Shown here piece after piece: positions 1 through 8,320 of a stretch of 41,984 bases of DNA; position 1 is the stretch's first letter, and every line of letters begins with the position of its first letter. Origin of the DNA: Saprospiraceae bacterium (lineage in GTDB: Bacteria; Bacteroidota; Bacteroidia; Chitinophagales; Saprospiraceae). The notes beneath the pieces were generated by a model, which had not been told where the DNA came from, searched no databases, and saw nothing but the letters and a program-made list of their open reading frames with translations. The stretch covers positions 20,438-62,421 of the forward strand of contig JANQZX010000124.1 of assembly GCA_030728245.1 (NCBI GenBank), given 5' to 3'. Both the position numbers and the translations under genes were made by a program.

Positions 1-959
1 TGGTTTCATTATCTATTGAACCTACCACCGCCTGTAATCTGCGTTGTCCGGAATGCCCCAGTGGACTCAGGCAGTTTTCGAGGGAAACGGGAACCCTTAA
101 AATCGATTTTTTTAGAAAAACAATAGATGAGGTTTATAAGGATTTGTCCTTCCTTATCTTTTATTTTCAGGGGGAACCTTACCTCAATCCTAATTTCCTG
201 GAAATGGTTGCTTATGCCAATGAAAAGAACATATTTACAATTACCTCAACCAATGCTCATTTTTTGTCGCCTGAGGTGGCACGAAAAACGGTCTTGTCTG
301 GTTTGGACAGATTGATTATTTCTATAGATGGAACAACCCAGGAGGTTTATGAACAATACCGAAAAGCTGGAAAACTAGCCAATGTACTAGAAGGTACTAA
401 AAATATGGTTGCAGCCAGAAAATCACTGGGGGTAAGCCATCCGGAGATTTTTTTTCAGTTTCTGGTCGTAAAACCTAACGAACACCAAATGGAAGAGGTA
501 AAGGTACTGGCGAAATCATTGGAGGTGGACGGAGTGCTTTTCAAATCGGCTCAGGTGAATGATTTTGAAAATGGAAATCCCCTAATTCCTTCCCTCACTC
601 GTTTTTCCCGTTATAAGGAAGTGGGGCCCGGTAAATTTGAAATTAAAAATAAACTGAAAAACCAATGTTGGAAATTATGGCATGGTTCCGTCATTACCTG
701 GAATGGCCTGGTGGTTCCCTGCTGTTTCGATAAAGATGCAAAATATGTCATGGGCAACCTGCATGAGCATTCCTTTAAGGAAATATGGTCCAAAAATGCT
801 TTTCTTTCCTTTAGAAGGCAATTAGTTAATAACAGAAAAAAAATCGATATCTGTCAAAATTGTACCGAAGGGTGTAGTAAAGATAATGCGCTTTTTTCCT
901 CCGGTGTATTCACATTCGTCAATCCCTCAGGGTCAAAAGCAGTTACTAAAGATATATGA
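1..959 (+). CDS. Radical SAM/SPASM domain protein (5' end outside window)
   Basis: The frame is open from the left edge, so the start lies upstream; 318 residues are visible from the first full codon at position 3. The radical SAM cluster motif CNLRCPEC (CX3CX2C; C11, C15, C18 of the visible part) binds the 4Fe-4S cluster that cleaves S-adenosylmethionine. A C-terminal SPASM-type cysteine set follows: C222, the pair C240-C241, and C284-X2-C287-X3-C291, expected to hold auxiliary Fe-S clusters. SPASM enzymes often modify peptides or mature enzyme cofactors, but the substrate here cannot be read from sequence. It converges on mobA, and the last 106 nt encode protein on both strands. A link to the molybdenum operon is only positional. 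A later ATG at 144 would remove the SAM motif and is not the start. Confidence 0.9.
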   Translation, partial: VSLSIEPTTACNLRCPECPSGLRQFSRETGTLKIDFFRKTIDEVYKDLSFLIFYFQGEPYLNPNFLEMVAYANEKNIFTITSTNAHFLSPEVARKTVLSGLDRLIISIDGTTQEVYEQYRKAGKLANVLEGTKNMVAARKSLGVSHPEIFFQFLVVKPNEHQMEEVKVLAKSLEVDGVLFKSAQVNDFENGNPLIPSLTRFSRYKEVGPGKFEIKNKLKNQCWKLWHGSVITWNGLVVPCCFDKDAKYVMGNLHEHSFKEIWSKNAFLSFRRQLVNNRKKIDICQNCTEGCSKDNALFSSGVFTFVNPSGSKAVTKDI

Positions 960-1447
960 TTATTATTTAATATATTCAGCAAGCTATAATTACCTTCTTT
1001 ATATTGCTCTTCCATGAGGGGGAATGCGGAGGGTTCCCAAATGCCAATCAAAGGTTCCGGAAAATCATGATTGGAAGATTTAAAAACAGTGGCAATGCCT
1101 TGTACATTTCTTTCTTTTAACAGTTGCGCTATATTTTTTACAGAAAATAGGGGCAAATCACAGGGAATAACCAACCAGGCTGCATTTGGATGGGTTAAAA
1201 AAGCAGAAATCAAGCCACTCATTGGACCTTTGGAAGGGACAAGATCAATTAAAGGATTACATCCATCCAGATTATCTGATAATTGAACTTCCTGACAGGA
1301 GATATAGGTTTTTTCACAAAAGGGGGCCAACAATTTCGACAGATAGATACGGTGTTCCAATCCAAAGTAGGAAATGAGACCTTTATCTTCTCCCATTCTG
1401 GTACTTTTCCCACCGGCAAGAACCAATCCATATAGCGGATATCCCAT
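854..1447 (-). CDS. mobA: Molybdenum cofactor guanylyltransferase MobA
   Basis: A 197-residue protein of normal MobA length. MobA transfers GMP from GTP to Mo-molybdopterin, giving the guanine dinucleotide cofactor (MGD) used by DMSO-reductase-family enzymes. The sequence has the nucleotidyltransferase signature LAGGKSTRMGEDKG (residues 9-22 region), the GPMSG loop (74-78), CDLP (96-99, the metal-binding aspartate) and the late NVNTPEE motif (178-184). Its ATG (1447-1445) directly follows the moaC stop (1450-1448) with no spacer, indicating co-transcription and probably translational coupling. It is the last gene of the molybdenum operon. Its 3' end runs 106 nt into the oppositely transcribed radical SAM gene. 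The adjacent FdhF/YdeP oxidoreductase is the likely client of the cofactor. Confidence 0.9.
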   Translation of the reverse strand: MGYPLYGLVLAGGKSTRMGEDKGLISYFGLEHRIYLSKLLAPFCEKTYISCQEVQLSDNLDGCNPLIDLVPSKGPMSGLISAFLTHPNAAWLVIPCDLPLFSVKNIAQLLKERNVQGIATVFKSSNHDFPEPLIGIWEPSAFPLMEEQYKEGNYSLLNILNNNHISLVTAFDPEGLTNVNTPEEKSALSLLHPSVQF

Positions 1448-1927
1448 TTAACCTTCCTTTGAGAGATAAGACGATTTACCTCCTGTTTTTGAAAGAAGGC
1501 TAATTTCTTTAATCATCATTTCCTGAGAAAGGGCTTTGCACATATCATAAATGGTGAGTGCGGCAATGCTTGCCCCGGTAAGCGCCTCCATTTCAACGCC
1601 CGTTTTTCCTGTTACTTTGACAGTGCAATCAACCCATATTTCATTTTCCCCTTGTACATAAATATTCACATCACATTTTTCAATAGGAAGAATATGACAC
1701 AAGGGAATCAAATCTGCCGTTTTTTTTACCCCCATGATACCCGCCAGCATAGCTGTTTGAAATACAGCTCCTTTTTTGGTTTTAAAATTATTTTCTATTA
1801 AAAAAGGCATAATATTCGGGGGCATATAAATTTTTGCCCTGGCTACCGCCTCGCGTTGTGTGACAGATTTGTCACTCACATCAACCATATTTGGATTATC
1901 ATGATCGTCAAGATGGGAAAAGGACAT
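1448..1927 (-). CDS. moaC: Cyclic pyranopterin monophosphate synthase MoaC
   Basis: MoaC acts after MoaA, converting the cyclic dihydro-GTP product to cyclic pyranopterin monophosphate. With the ATG at 1927 the protein has 159 residues, the usual length, and begins MSFSHLDDHD. The frame extends upstream to 2014, but that extension overlaps moeA and has no family similarity; the 1927 start leaves 10 nt after the moeA stop. Motifs: NMVDVSDK (13-20), LIPLCHILPI (73-82), the long conserved block TGVEMEALTGAS...YDMCKA (109-132) and LLSKTGGKS (144-152). All match the catalytic and hexamer-forming segments of the family. It lies between moeA and mobA in a tightly packed operon. Confidence 0.93.
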   Translation of the reverse strand: MSFSHLDDHDNPNMVDVSDKSVTQREAVARAKIYMPPNIMPFLIENNFKTKKGAVFQTAMLAGIMGVKKTADLIPLCHILPIEKCDVNIYVQGENEIWVDCTVKVTGKTGVEMEALTGASIAALTIYDMCKALSQEMMIKEISLLSKTGGKSSYLSKEG

Positions 1928-1937
1928 AAACGAAAGA

Positions 1938-3143
1938 TTAGTTTTGTAATTTAAATGGCCAGAAAGTGAAAAATTGCCCGGCTTGAAATTCAGTTTCATT
2001 TTGGGGTAATTCAATGAATCCGTCAGCGTCTAGTAAATTGGCAAAATCACCGGAGCCATTTCCTGGCAGTGGATAGGCCTCTAAAATATGTGTTTCTGGG
2101 TTAGTTGTTAATTTTACAGGCACAAAAAACGTCAGAGGGGCGTTAAAAACTATAGTTTTCAACAATTTGACTTTGGGTTGAGTGGTATGCGTTAAACCTA
2201 AGCTTTCTTTTAACCAGGGAATGAGGTATCGGGTGACACAAAGCAGGGTAGATACGGGATTACCGGGAAGGGCAAAGACCCGGGTTTTCTCGTTGGATCC
2301 AAAAAAGAATGGTTTTCCGGGTCGTTGGGACACCTTATGAAAAAACGACTGTATGCCTGCCTCTTTTAATGCTTTAGGGATATAGTCGAATTTACCAGCC
2401 GACACGCCTCCACTTAGTACAATCAGCTCATAATTATCGAGGAGTTCTTTTATTTTATATTGAACATATTCTTCATTATCAGGCAAATGAATCATTTCAG
2501 CAGCAATCCCCCATTTTTTCAAAAAACTAAAAATGGCATAACTGTTCGAGATTCTTATTTGATGTGAAGCGGGAATTTCTGAAACAGGAACCAGTTCATC
2601 TCCGGTGGAAACGATGACGGTTTTTGGATATTGTAGCACCTTTAAAGTAGATTTTCCAACCGATGCGGCAACACTCAATTCAACAGGACCTAGTAATACC
2701 CCTTTTTTCATTAAAACAGTACCAGCTGCTTTATCGGAACCACAGAGGTGAATATTCTGAAATGGTTCTACCTGTTGGATATTAACGCTAGCCATTCCCT
2801 CCGAAATGGTAATATCTTCGACACGGATTACCACATCTGTATTTTCGGGTAAAATAGCGCCGGTCATAACTTCTACACAATGCCTTTCATTCAATAACCG
2901 ATAAGGTTCATCCCCTGCGGCTTGTACTTTTTCAATGGGAAAATCTCGTGTTCCTGTGGAAAAGGTATTAAAACGAATGGCTATTCCGTCCATGGTAACC
3001 CTGTTGAAAGGTGGGAATGGCCTGTCAGCCAAAATATTCTCATCGAGAACCTTTCCCAAAGCTTCGGTTAATGGAACGTCAGTACTTTTTAAACTCAATT
3101 TATTGGCCAGTACGAGCTGATAAGCCTCTGTTACAGTAATCAT
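1938..3143 (-). CDS. moeA: Molybdopterin molybdenumtransferase MoeA
   Basis: A 401-residue protein. MoeA inserts molybdate into adenylylated molybdopterin, the metal-insertion step of cofactor synthesis. Seen in the sequence: the N-terminal block PFPPFNRVTMDGIA (about 42-55, where many homologues have MDGYA), STGDEL (mid-protein), SNSY, the central LSGGVSAGKFDYIPKAL segment of the MogA-like domain, GKPFFFG, and FALPGNPVSTLLC, followed by a C-terminal domain IV. The ATG overlaps the stop of the upstream oxidoreductase gene as ATGA (3143-3140), a classic sign of translational coupling. A MogA/MoaB adenylyltransferase partner is not in this window. Confidence 0.93.
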   Translation of the reverse strand: MITVTEAYQLVLANKLSLKSTDVPLTEALGKVLDENILADRPFPPFNRVTMDGIAIRFNTFSTGTRDFPIEKVQAAGDEPYRLLNERHCVEVMTGAILPENTDVVIRVEDITISEGMASVNIQQVEPFQNIHLCGSDKAAGTVLMKKGVLLGPVELSVAASVGKSTLKVLQYPKTVIVSTGDELVPVSEIPASHQIRISNSYAIFSFLKKWGIAAEMIHLPDNEEYVQYKIKELLDNYELIVLSGGVSAGKFDYIPKALKEAGIQSFFHKVSQRPGKPFFFGSNEKTRVFALPGNPVSTLLCVTRYLIPWLKESLGLTHTTQPKVKLLKTIVFNAPLTFFVPVKLTTNPETHILEAYPLPGNGSGDFANLLDADGFIELPQNETEFQAGQFFTFWPFKLQN

Positions 3144-5413
3144 GTAGTGGGTGAAACCGTTATTATGGATGATTTATAAATAGGGGTTTGACTGGTTTTA
3201 GCGGTGTGCTGAATGGAAATAAGGGCATTGGCCTCGGGAAAATAGGTTGCAATACAACCTTTTGGAATGGGATATGGAACGACACTAAATCCAGATAATT
3301 GAAGCGTGTCAGGCGAAAAAGGGTTAGAAAGATTCACCTTTTGTTTCGGTTTTAATCCTAAGGCATCCATATCTTTTTTATTCATCATGACTATTTTTCG
3401 GTCATTTTTAATGCCTCGGTACCGGTCGATCAGACCATAAATGGAGGTATTGAATTGGTCATGACTTCGAATGGTCATCATTCGGAACGATCTGTCTGGC
3501 AAAGAAAGGTCTGGCACCTCATTAATGGTAAACTGAGCCTTGCCGGAAGGAGTAGGAAAGGTTTTTTCCCTTAGAGAATTAGGTAAGACAAAGCCTCCTT
3601 TTTTTCGTAACCGGGTATTAAAATCTTGAAAACCAGGTATTACCTTCTCAATGACTTCCCTGACTTCATCATAATTAGCAGCCCATGATTTCCATAAAGT
3701 TTTAGTCTCCGTCAAGGTATGTCGGGCAATGCCTGCTACTATGTCTGGTTCGCTTTTAAGATGAGGAGAACAAGGGGGCAATACTCCTTTAGAGGATTGT
3801 ACAATACCCATCGCATTTTCCGTACTCACTAACTGAATATTTCCATTGGACACATCCTTTTCTGAACGAGCCAGACAAGGGAGAATGAGCGCCGTTTCTC
3901 CGGTTTCGAGATGGCTTCTGTTTAATTTGGTTGAAATTTGAACCGTTAATGTACATTTTTGAAGTGCCCTGCCAGTAAATGAGGCATCGGGCGCAGCACT
4001 GGCTAAGTTTCCTCCCAAGCTAACAAATACCTTTGCTTTACCACTTTCCATAGCTTTTATGGCTTCAACAACCGTGTAACCCGGTTTTTCAGGAGGGGCA
4101 AAACCTGCTGTTTCCTTTAAATTTTTGAGGAATGATGCGGAGGGTGCTTCAGTTATACCCATGGTCCTGTCTCCTTGCACATTGCTATGTCCACGAACGG
4201 GGCAAGGTCCTGAGCCTTCCTTTCCGAAAGCTCCTTTCACAAGAAGTAGATTTATAACTTCCTGAATATTTTCAACGGCATTTTCATGTTGCGTTAACCC
4301 CATAGACCAGCAGATAATCATCTTTTCAGATTTCCGGATCATCTCTGCTGCTTGTTTAATCAGCGCTCTTTCCACACCCGAAGCATCGGCAAGAGTATTA
4401 AAATCTTGTTGCAACAAGTGATTCGCAAAGGCTTCATACCCTTCCGTGTTTTCATAGATGAAAGGGATGTCAAAAGCAGCATCAGGCCTTTTCCTTTCTT
4501 CATAAAACAGGAGCTGAAGAATGGCTTTCAACAGAGGTACATCTCCATTGATGGTAACAGGTAAATATAAATCGCTGAGAATAGTTCCTTTACCAAAAAC
4601 CTTTAATAGTTTTTTGGGATTTTTAAAAGCAGAGAGACCTGCTTCGGGAATAGGATTAATACTGATGATTTTCCCTCCATTCTTTTTGCATTTTTCCAAA
4701 GACGTTAGCATTCTCGGATGATTACTCCCCGGATTTTGTCCTAAAATGATAACCAGATCTGTTTTTTCAAAATCATTCAGTGTAACGCTTCCCTTTGAGA
4801 CGCCAATCGTTTTCATCATAGCTTTGGCTGACGACTCATGGCATAAATGGGAACAATCGGGTAGATTATTCGTACCAAATTCCCGGGCAAACCATTGATA
4901 CATAAAAGCAGCTTCGTTGCTGGTTCTGCCGGAAGTATAAAAAACAGCCTCATCGGGCGAAGAAAGGGTCTTAAGATTTTTAGCAATTAAGGCAAAGGCA
5001 TCTTCCCAGGCAATGGGCGTGTAATGCGTGGCGCCGGGCAACTTTACCATGGGTTCGGCAATTCTGCCCAATTTCCCAAGTTCCATTTCCGTTTTGCTCT
5101 TCAATTCATCAATGGCATGATTTTTAAAAAAATCGGCATAGATTGTTTTTGAATCAGCCTCAGTAGCTATGGCCTTTATACCATTTTCACAATACTCTCC
5201 AAAGGGGGTTCTCTCATCGTCAGGGTCGGGCCAGGCACATCCAGGGCAATCGAATCCATCAAATTGATTCATTTTCCGCATGACGCGGGTAGATTTCCCC
5301 GGACCTAAGTCAAAAAGACCCATGTTTAACGTAGATAAAATAGCAGGTAATCCTACAGAAGATTTTTTTATACTCCCCAAACCCGGACCTTTTTCTTTGT
5401 TAATTTTTGACAT
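3140..5413 (-). CDS. FdhF/YdeP-family molybdopterin oxidoreductase
   Basis: A 757-residue protein from the ATG at 5413 (MSKINKEKGP); the frame continues up to 5524, but that part overlaps moaA and lacks similarity. It belongs to the DMSO-reductase superfamily, in the branch that includes E. coli YdeP, whose reaction is not settled. The N-terminal GFDCPGCAWPDPDDE block (about 53-67) and later CENG give a CX2C plus a third cysteine for a 4Fe-4S cluster. The segment DCSHLCHESSAK lies near the expected molybdenum site, and GQNPGSNHPRM is typical of formate dehydrogenase-like enzymes. No in-frame TGA is needed, so it is not a selenoprotein. There is no signal peptide, so it is probably cytoplasmic. 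It sits among moaA, moeA, moaC and mobA, implying they supply its bis-MGD cofactor. No fdhD or small electron-transfer subunit is visible. Confidence 0.88.
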   Translation of the reverse strand: MSKINKEKGPGLGSIKKSSVGLPAILSTLNMGLFDLGPGKSTRVMRKMNQFDGFDCPGCAWPDPDDERTPFGEYCENGIKAIATEADSKTIYADFFKNHAIDELKSKTEMELGKLGRIAEPMVKLPGATHYTPIAWEDAFALIAKNLKTLSSPDEAVFYTSGRTSNEAAFMYQWFAREFGTNNLPDCSHLCHESSAKAMMKTIGVSKGSVTLNDFEKTDLVIILGQNPGSNHPRMLTSLEKCKKNGGKIISINPIPEAGLSAFKNPKKLLKVFGKGTILSDLYLPVTINGDVPLLKAILQLLFYEERKRPDAAFDIPFIYENTEGYEAFANHLLQQDFNTLADASGVERALIKQAAEMIRKSEKMIICWSMGLTQHENAVENIQEVINLLLVKGAFGKEGSGPCPVRGHSNVQGDRTMGITEAPSASFLKNLKETAGFAPPEKPGYTVVEAIKAMESGKAKVFVSLGGNLASAAPDASFTGRALQKCTLTVQISTKLNRSHLETGETALILPCLARSEKDVSNGNIQLVSTENAMGIVQSSKGVLPPCSPHLKSEPDIVAGIARHTLTETKTLWKSWAANYDEVREVIEKVIPGFQDFNTRLRKKGGFVLPNSLREKTFPTPSGKAQFTINEVPDLSLPDRSFRMMTIRSHDQFNTSIYGLIDRYRGIKNDRKIVMMNKKDMDALGLKPKQKVNLSNPFSPDTLQLSGFSVVPYPIPKGCIATYFPEANALISIQHTAKTSQTPIYKSSIITVSPTT

Positions 5414-5454
5414 TTGAAGTAGCTGAAATTTTTGCTCGCGAAAATAACATAATT

Positions 5455-6453
5455 TTAACCTCCAATGGTTGACATCGACTCCGTGGCAGGAAAAAAGGCT
5501 TCCCTGTTTTTTTCTGCCTCCCAACCATCTTTTGCTCTATGGGAAAAACTTTGTTTGAGTGCGCCTTTAATTTGATCGTCCGTTGCATCATTTCGCATTA
5601 AATCCCGAAGATTAAATACCCCATGATCATATAAACAAGTTTTTAATGTGCCTTGTGGTGTAATTCTTATTCTGTTACAAGTGCCACAAAATGTTCGGCT
5701 ATAGGCAGCGATAATACCGATATCTCCCTTATACCCCGGAATCTTATAATTACTTGACGTGGAATACCTTGAGTCTTCCATTTTTGATAAAGAAGGAAAT
5801 TTCTCTTTTATATAATTTAAAATATTAATATGATTCCATTGAAGATGCTCATAATGACTACCTGTTCCATTAAAGGGCATTTCTTCAATAAATCGGACAC
5901 TTACGGGCGTGTTTTTGGTTAGTTCACAAAGGGGAATCAGATCATCTATGTTCTTATTGGCCATGACCACCGCATTTATTTTCGTTGGGATGCCATGATG
6001 AATTAAAGCCTCCAGTGTATTATAAACCGTTGAAAACAAATCTCTTCTGGTGATTTCAAAAAAACGGGCAGCATCTAAAGTGTCTAAGGACAAATTGACC
6101 GATTTAATACCTAAGCGTTTTAGTTCCGGAATAATATCTGCCGTATGGGTTCCATTGGTCGTGATATGGATTTCCTTCAGATGGGGCAAAGTATGTATAC
6201 TTTCTATGAATTTCATGATATCCTTTCTCACAAAAGGTTCACCTCCGGTAATTCTTAACTTGGAAATACCCAGTTCCGTGAGGATTTTGGTCAGTCTTTC
6301 TAATTCCTCAAATTGTAATAATTCTTTTTTGGGCATATATTGAATGCCTTCCTCTGGCATGCAATAAAAGCATCGCAGATTACAGCGATCGGTTACTGCA
6401 ATGCGCGCATAATTTATGATTCTTCCGTGATTATCAAAAATAGATTCGGTCAT
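5455..6453 (-). CDS. moaA: GTP 3',8-cyclase MoaA
   Basis: A radical SAM enzyme starting molybdenum cofactor synthesis: it rearranges GTP to 3',8-cyclo-7,8-dihydro-GTP. With the ATG at 6453 (MTESIFDNHGR) it has 332 residues, the family length; the longer frame to 6597 would overlap the upstream esterase and is rejected. Motifs: N-terminal cluster CNLRCFYC (24-31), GGEP (70-73), C-terminal cluster C256-X2-C259-X13-C273 with RIRIT between (GTP-binding arginines), and the C-terminal Gly-Gly ending STIGG that MoaA uses in catalysis. The start lies 8 nt after the esterase stop. A 41-nt gap separates it from the oxidoreductase. All residues expected for activity appear intact. Confidence 0.94.
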   Translation of the reverse strand: MTESIFDNHGRIINYARIAVTDRCNLRCFYCMPEEGIQYMPKKELLQFEELERLTKILTELGISKLRITGGEPFVRKDIMKFIESIHTLPHLKEIHITTNGTHTADIIPELKRLGIKSVNLSLDTLDAARFFEITRRDLFSTVYNTLEALIHHGIPTKINAVVMANKNIDDLIPLCELTKNTPVSVRFIEEMPFNGTGSHYEHLQWNHINILNYIKEKFPSLSKMEDSRYSTSSNYKIPGYKGDIGIIAAYSRTFCGTCNRIRITPQGTLKTCLYDHGVFNLRDLMRNDATDDQIKGALKQSFSHRAKDGWEAEKNREAFFPATESMSTIGG

Positions 6454-6461
6454 ATTGGTAT

Positions 6462-8183
6462 TTAATAGCGCCACGATGTTACATCGACGTTTTTTGGCGC
6501 TGATTTTAGAATTCTGGCAGTCCATTTTGGAATGAACATCTGATGGTAACGGAGGCGGGAAATATAATTTGGCTGGGTATGATCCCCATTCCAGCAATGT
6601 TCCGCCCTGTCGCCGTAGTCAACTTCCCCGTCATAATGAGGATTTTTTGTTTCCTCTAACATTTGCTCTGTAAAATAAACCGCATTATTCAGGTAAAAAT
6701 TATCCATATCACCACAATAGATATAAATTTTACCTTTCCAATCCTTACCATGTTTTGCCCAGTCACGTTTTAAAATATAGGATAAGTCATAATTTTCCTT
6801 CCAATATTGAGCCACTTCAGGAAAAATCTCACCACTATATTTATCCCAGATTCTCTTTGGGTACCCATCCTCTCCAACGGGAGAATACACCGCTTCCCAT
6901 ATATCCCACTGTTGTCCCGACCTTGTTTTGGTGCCTAAGGCCAATTCCCTGTGGTTAGCTTCCTGAATAGTGGCTGAAATACGACCAAGGGAATCTCTGT
7001 GTGCGGGACGAGGAGTTTGCTTATAGTCAGAAGCTATAAAATAGGCATTTTTATCTTCGTATAAGTTAAAAACGGTATTTGCCCTGAAATCAATGGGATC
7101 GGGACAAGCCGCATAACAACCATTATATTCTGTTGGATATTTTACCTGAACGGCAAGGGCTTCCCAACCCCCTGTGGAACCACCATAAGTGAAACGCGCC
7201 CATCCTTCTCCAATTCCACGATACATTTTTTCGATGTAAGGAATTAATTCATAGGTGATTGCATCGCCATAAGGCCCAAGATTTTCTGAATTAACTGCAT
7301 AAGAATCATCATAGAATGGATTCGCATGTTGTATTTCAATGGCAATGACACGGGGGAAATTTGGCCCTGTCCATTGTTTGTAAAACTTATAGGCTTCCTC
7401 TTGAACTATTCTGTTATAACAATCAACGCCAAATCGGGCGGAATATTCACATGGAATGGTCGTATCCGGCGGCGTAGTGCGGAAGCCACCAAAATCAGAG
7501 GGAAAATGTCCGTGATAAATGGCCAGAGGATATTTTGCCTTCGGATGAGTCTCCCAGCCTTCAGGTAAAAGGACGTGAGCACCCAGATACATATCCCTTC
7601 CCCAGAACTTAGAAAGTAGTTCACTTTTTATCTTGACATGCTTCACATATTTGGTATCTTCTGGTTCTTTGATAGGTGGAATAATTTTATCTAACAACAA
7701 CGGAATGATTCGGGCACTCCCCGGATTAAATGTAATTTTTTGTGGGGTGGAATACAAGTTGCCAGGTGCCAGATTCCATTGCTGGCCTTCCCCTCTGTCC
7801 ATCGGTAATTTTACAACATGGCCGTCCGCTTTCTTAAATGTTTCGTATTTGTGCAACAAAACCTGTACATAATAATCTCCGGCAGGTACGTCAGATAAAC
7901 TTTTAATGGGATAACCAAAAGCATTGGAGCCATCCACAACGATAGGTTTGCCTGCCTCCCATTCTTCTGCATCCAATCCAAAAACGAGTTGGGATTCAGG
8001 TCCGTCAACAATTTGAAAACGGGGTTCAGCCTTATCATTTTTCGAAAGCATAACCAGTAATCTGCCGTCCAGTTTTTCATTATTACCTTTATAGGTGACC
8101 GAAAAATATGGGGGTTTACCCTGGCTGTATGAGGAATTGAAAATAAAGAAACATAACGTAAAGAGGTAAAATACTTTTCTCAT
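6462..8183 (-). CDS. Secreted esterase-like alpha/beta hydrolase
   Basis: A 573-residue protein with a signal peptide (hydrophobic residues 4-18, likely cleavage near residue 20), so periplasmic or secreted. After an N-terminal beta-rich region (about 25-190) comes an esterase-D-like alpha/beta hydrolase fold. It has an oxyanion-type YHGH segment (223-226), the nucleophile elbow GGSTG with Ser336, a candidate acid in GDMDNF (Asp492 or Asp494) and candidate His529 or His535 near the C-terminus. Substrate unknown; related proteins act on ester-linked sugars or siderophores. It is the first gene of a close-packed minus-strand set, with moaA starting 8 nt downstream, an odd partner for cofactor genes. 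The upstream 137 nt to the divergent DUF5916 gene contains no clear promoter match. Confidence 0.8.
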   Translation of the reverse strand: MRKVFYLFTLCFFIFNSSYSQGKPPYFSVTYKGNNEKLDGRLLVMLSKNDKAEPRFQIVDGPESQLVFGLDAEEWEAGKPIVVDGSNAFGYPIKSLSDVPAGDYYVQVLLHKYETFKKADGHVVKLPMDRGEGQQWNLAPGNLYSTPQKITFNPGSARIIPLLLDKIIPPIKEPEDTKYVKHVKIKSELLSKFWGRDMYLGAHVLLPEGWETHPKAKYPLAIYHGHFPSDFGGFRTTPPDTTIPCEYSARFGVDCYNRIVQEEAYKFYKQWTGPNFPRVIAIEIQHANPFYDDSYAVNSENLGPYGDAITYELIPYIEKMYRGIGEGWARFTYGGSTGGWEALAVQVKYPTEYNGCYAACPDPIDFRANTVFNLYEDKNAYFIASDYKQTPRPAHRDSLGRISATIQEANHRELALGTKTRSGQQWDIWEAVYSPVGEDGYPKRIWDKYSGEIFPEVAQYWKENYDLSYILKRDWAKHGKDWKGKIYIYCGDMDNFYLNNAVYFTEQMLEETKNPHYDGEVDYGDRAEHCWNGDHTQPNYISRLRYHQMFIPKWTARILKSAPKNVDVTSWRY

Positions 8184-8320
8184 TTCATCTGATTTTTATG
8201 AAAATGTTGCCTTTCCGGGAATCGTTTAAAATTAATACTATTTAGGAATATTAACATACTTTTTAAACTATTACCTTTTTTGAATGTATTTTTACATTCT
8301 ACTTTTCTGAAATTTTGAAT

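Noticed and set aside
1928-2014. N-terminal extension of moaC
   Set aside because: It would overlap moeA by 77 nt, has no similarity to MoaC, and the ATG at 1927 gives the normal family length.
3140-5413. Selenocysteine-containing formate dehydrogenase
   Set aside because: No in-frame TGA occurs before the stop, and the N-terminal motif is of the YdeP type rather than the classical Sec enzyme.
6454-6597. N-terminal extension of moaA
   Set aside because: The added 48 residues are antisense-free but overlap the esterase coding region in another frame and precede the conserved MoaA start; the ATG at 6453 fits the family.
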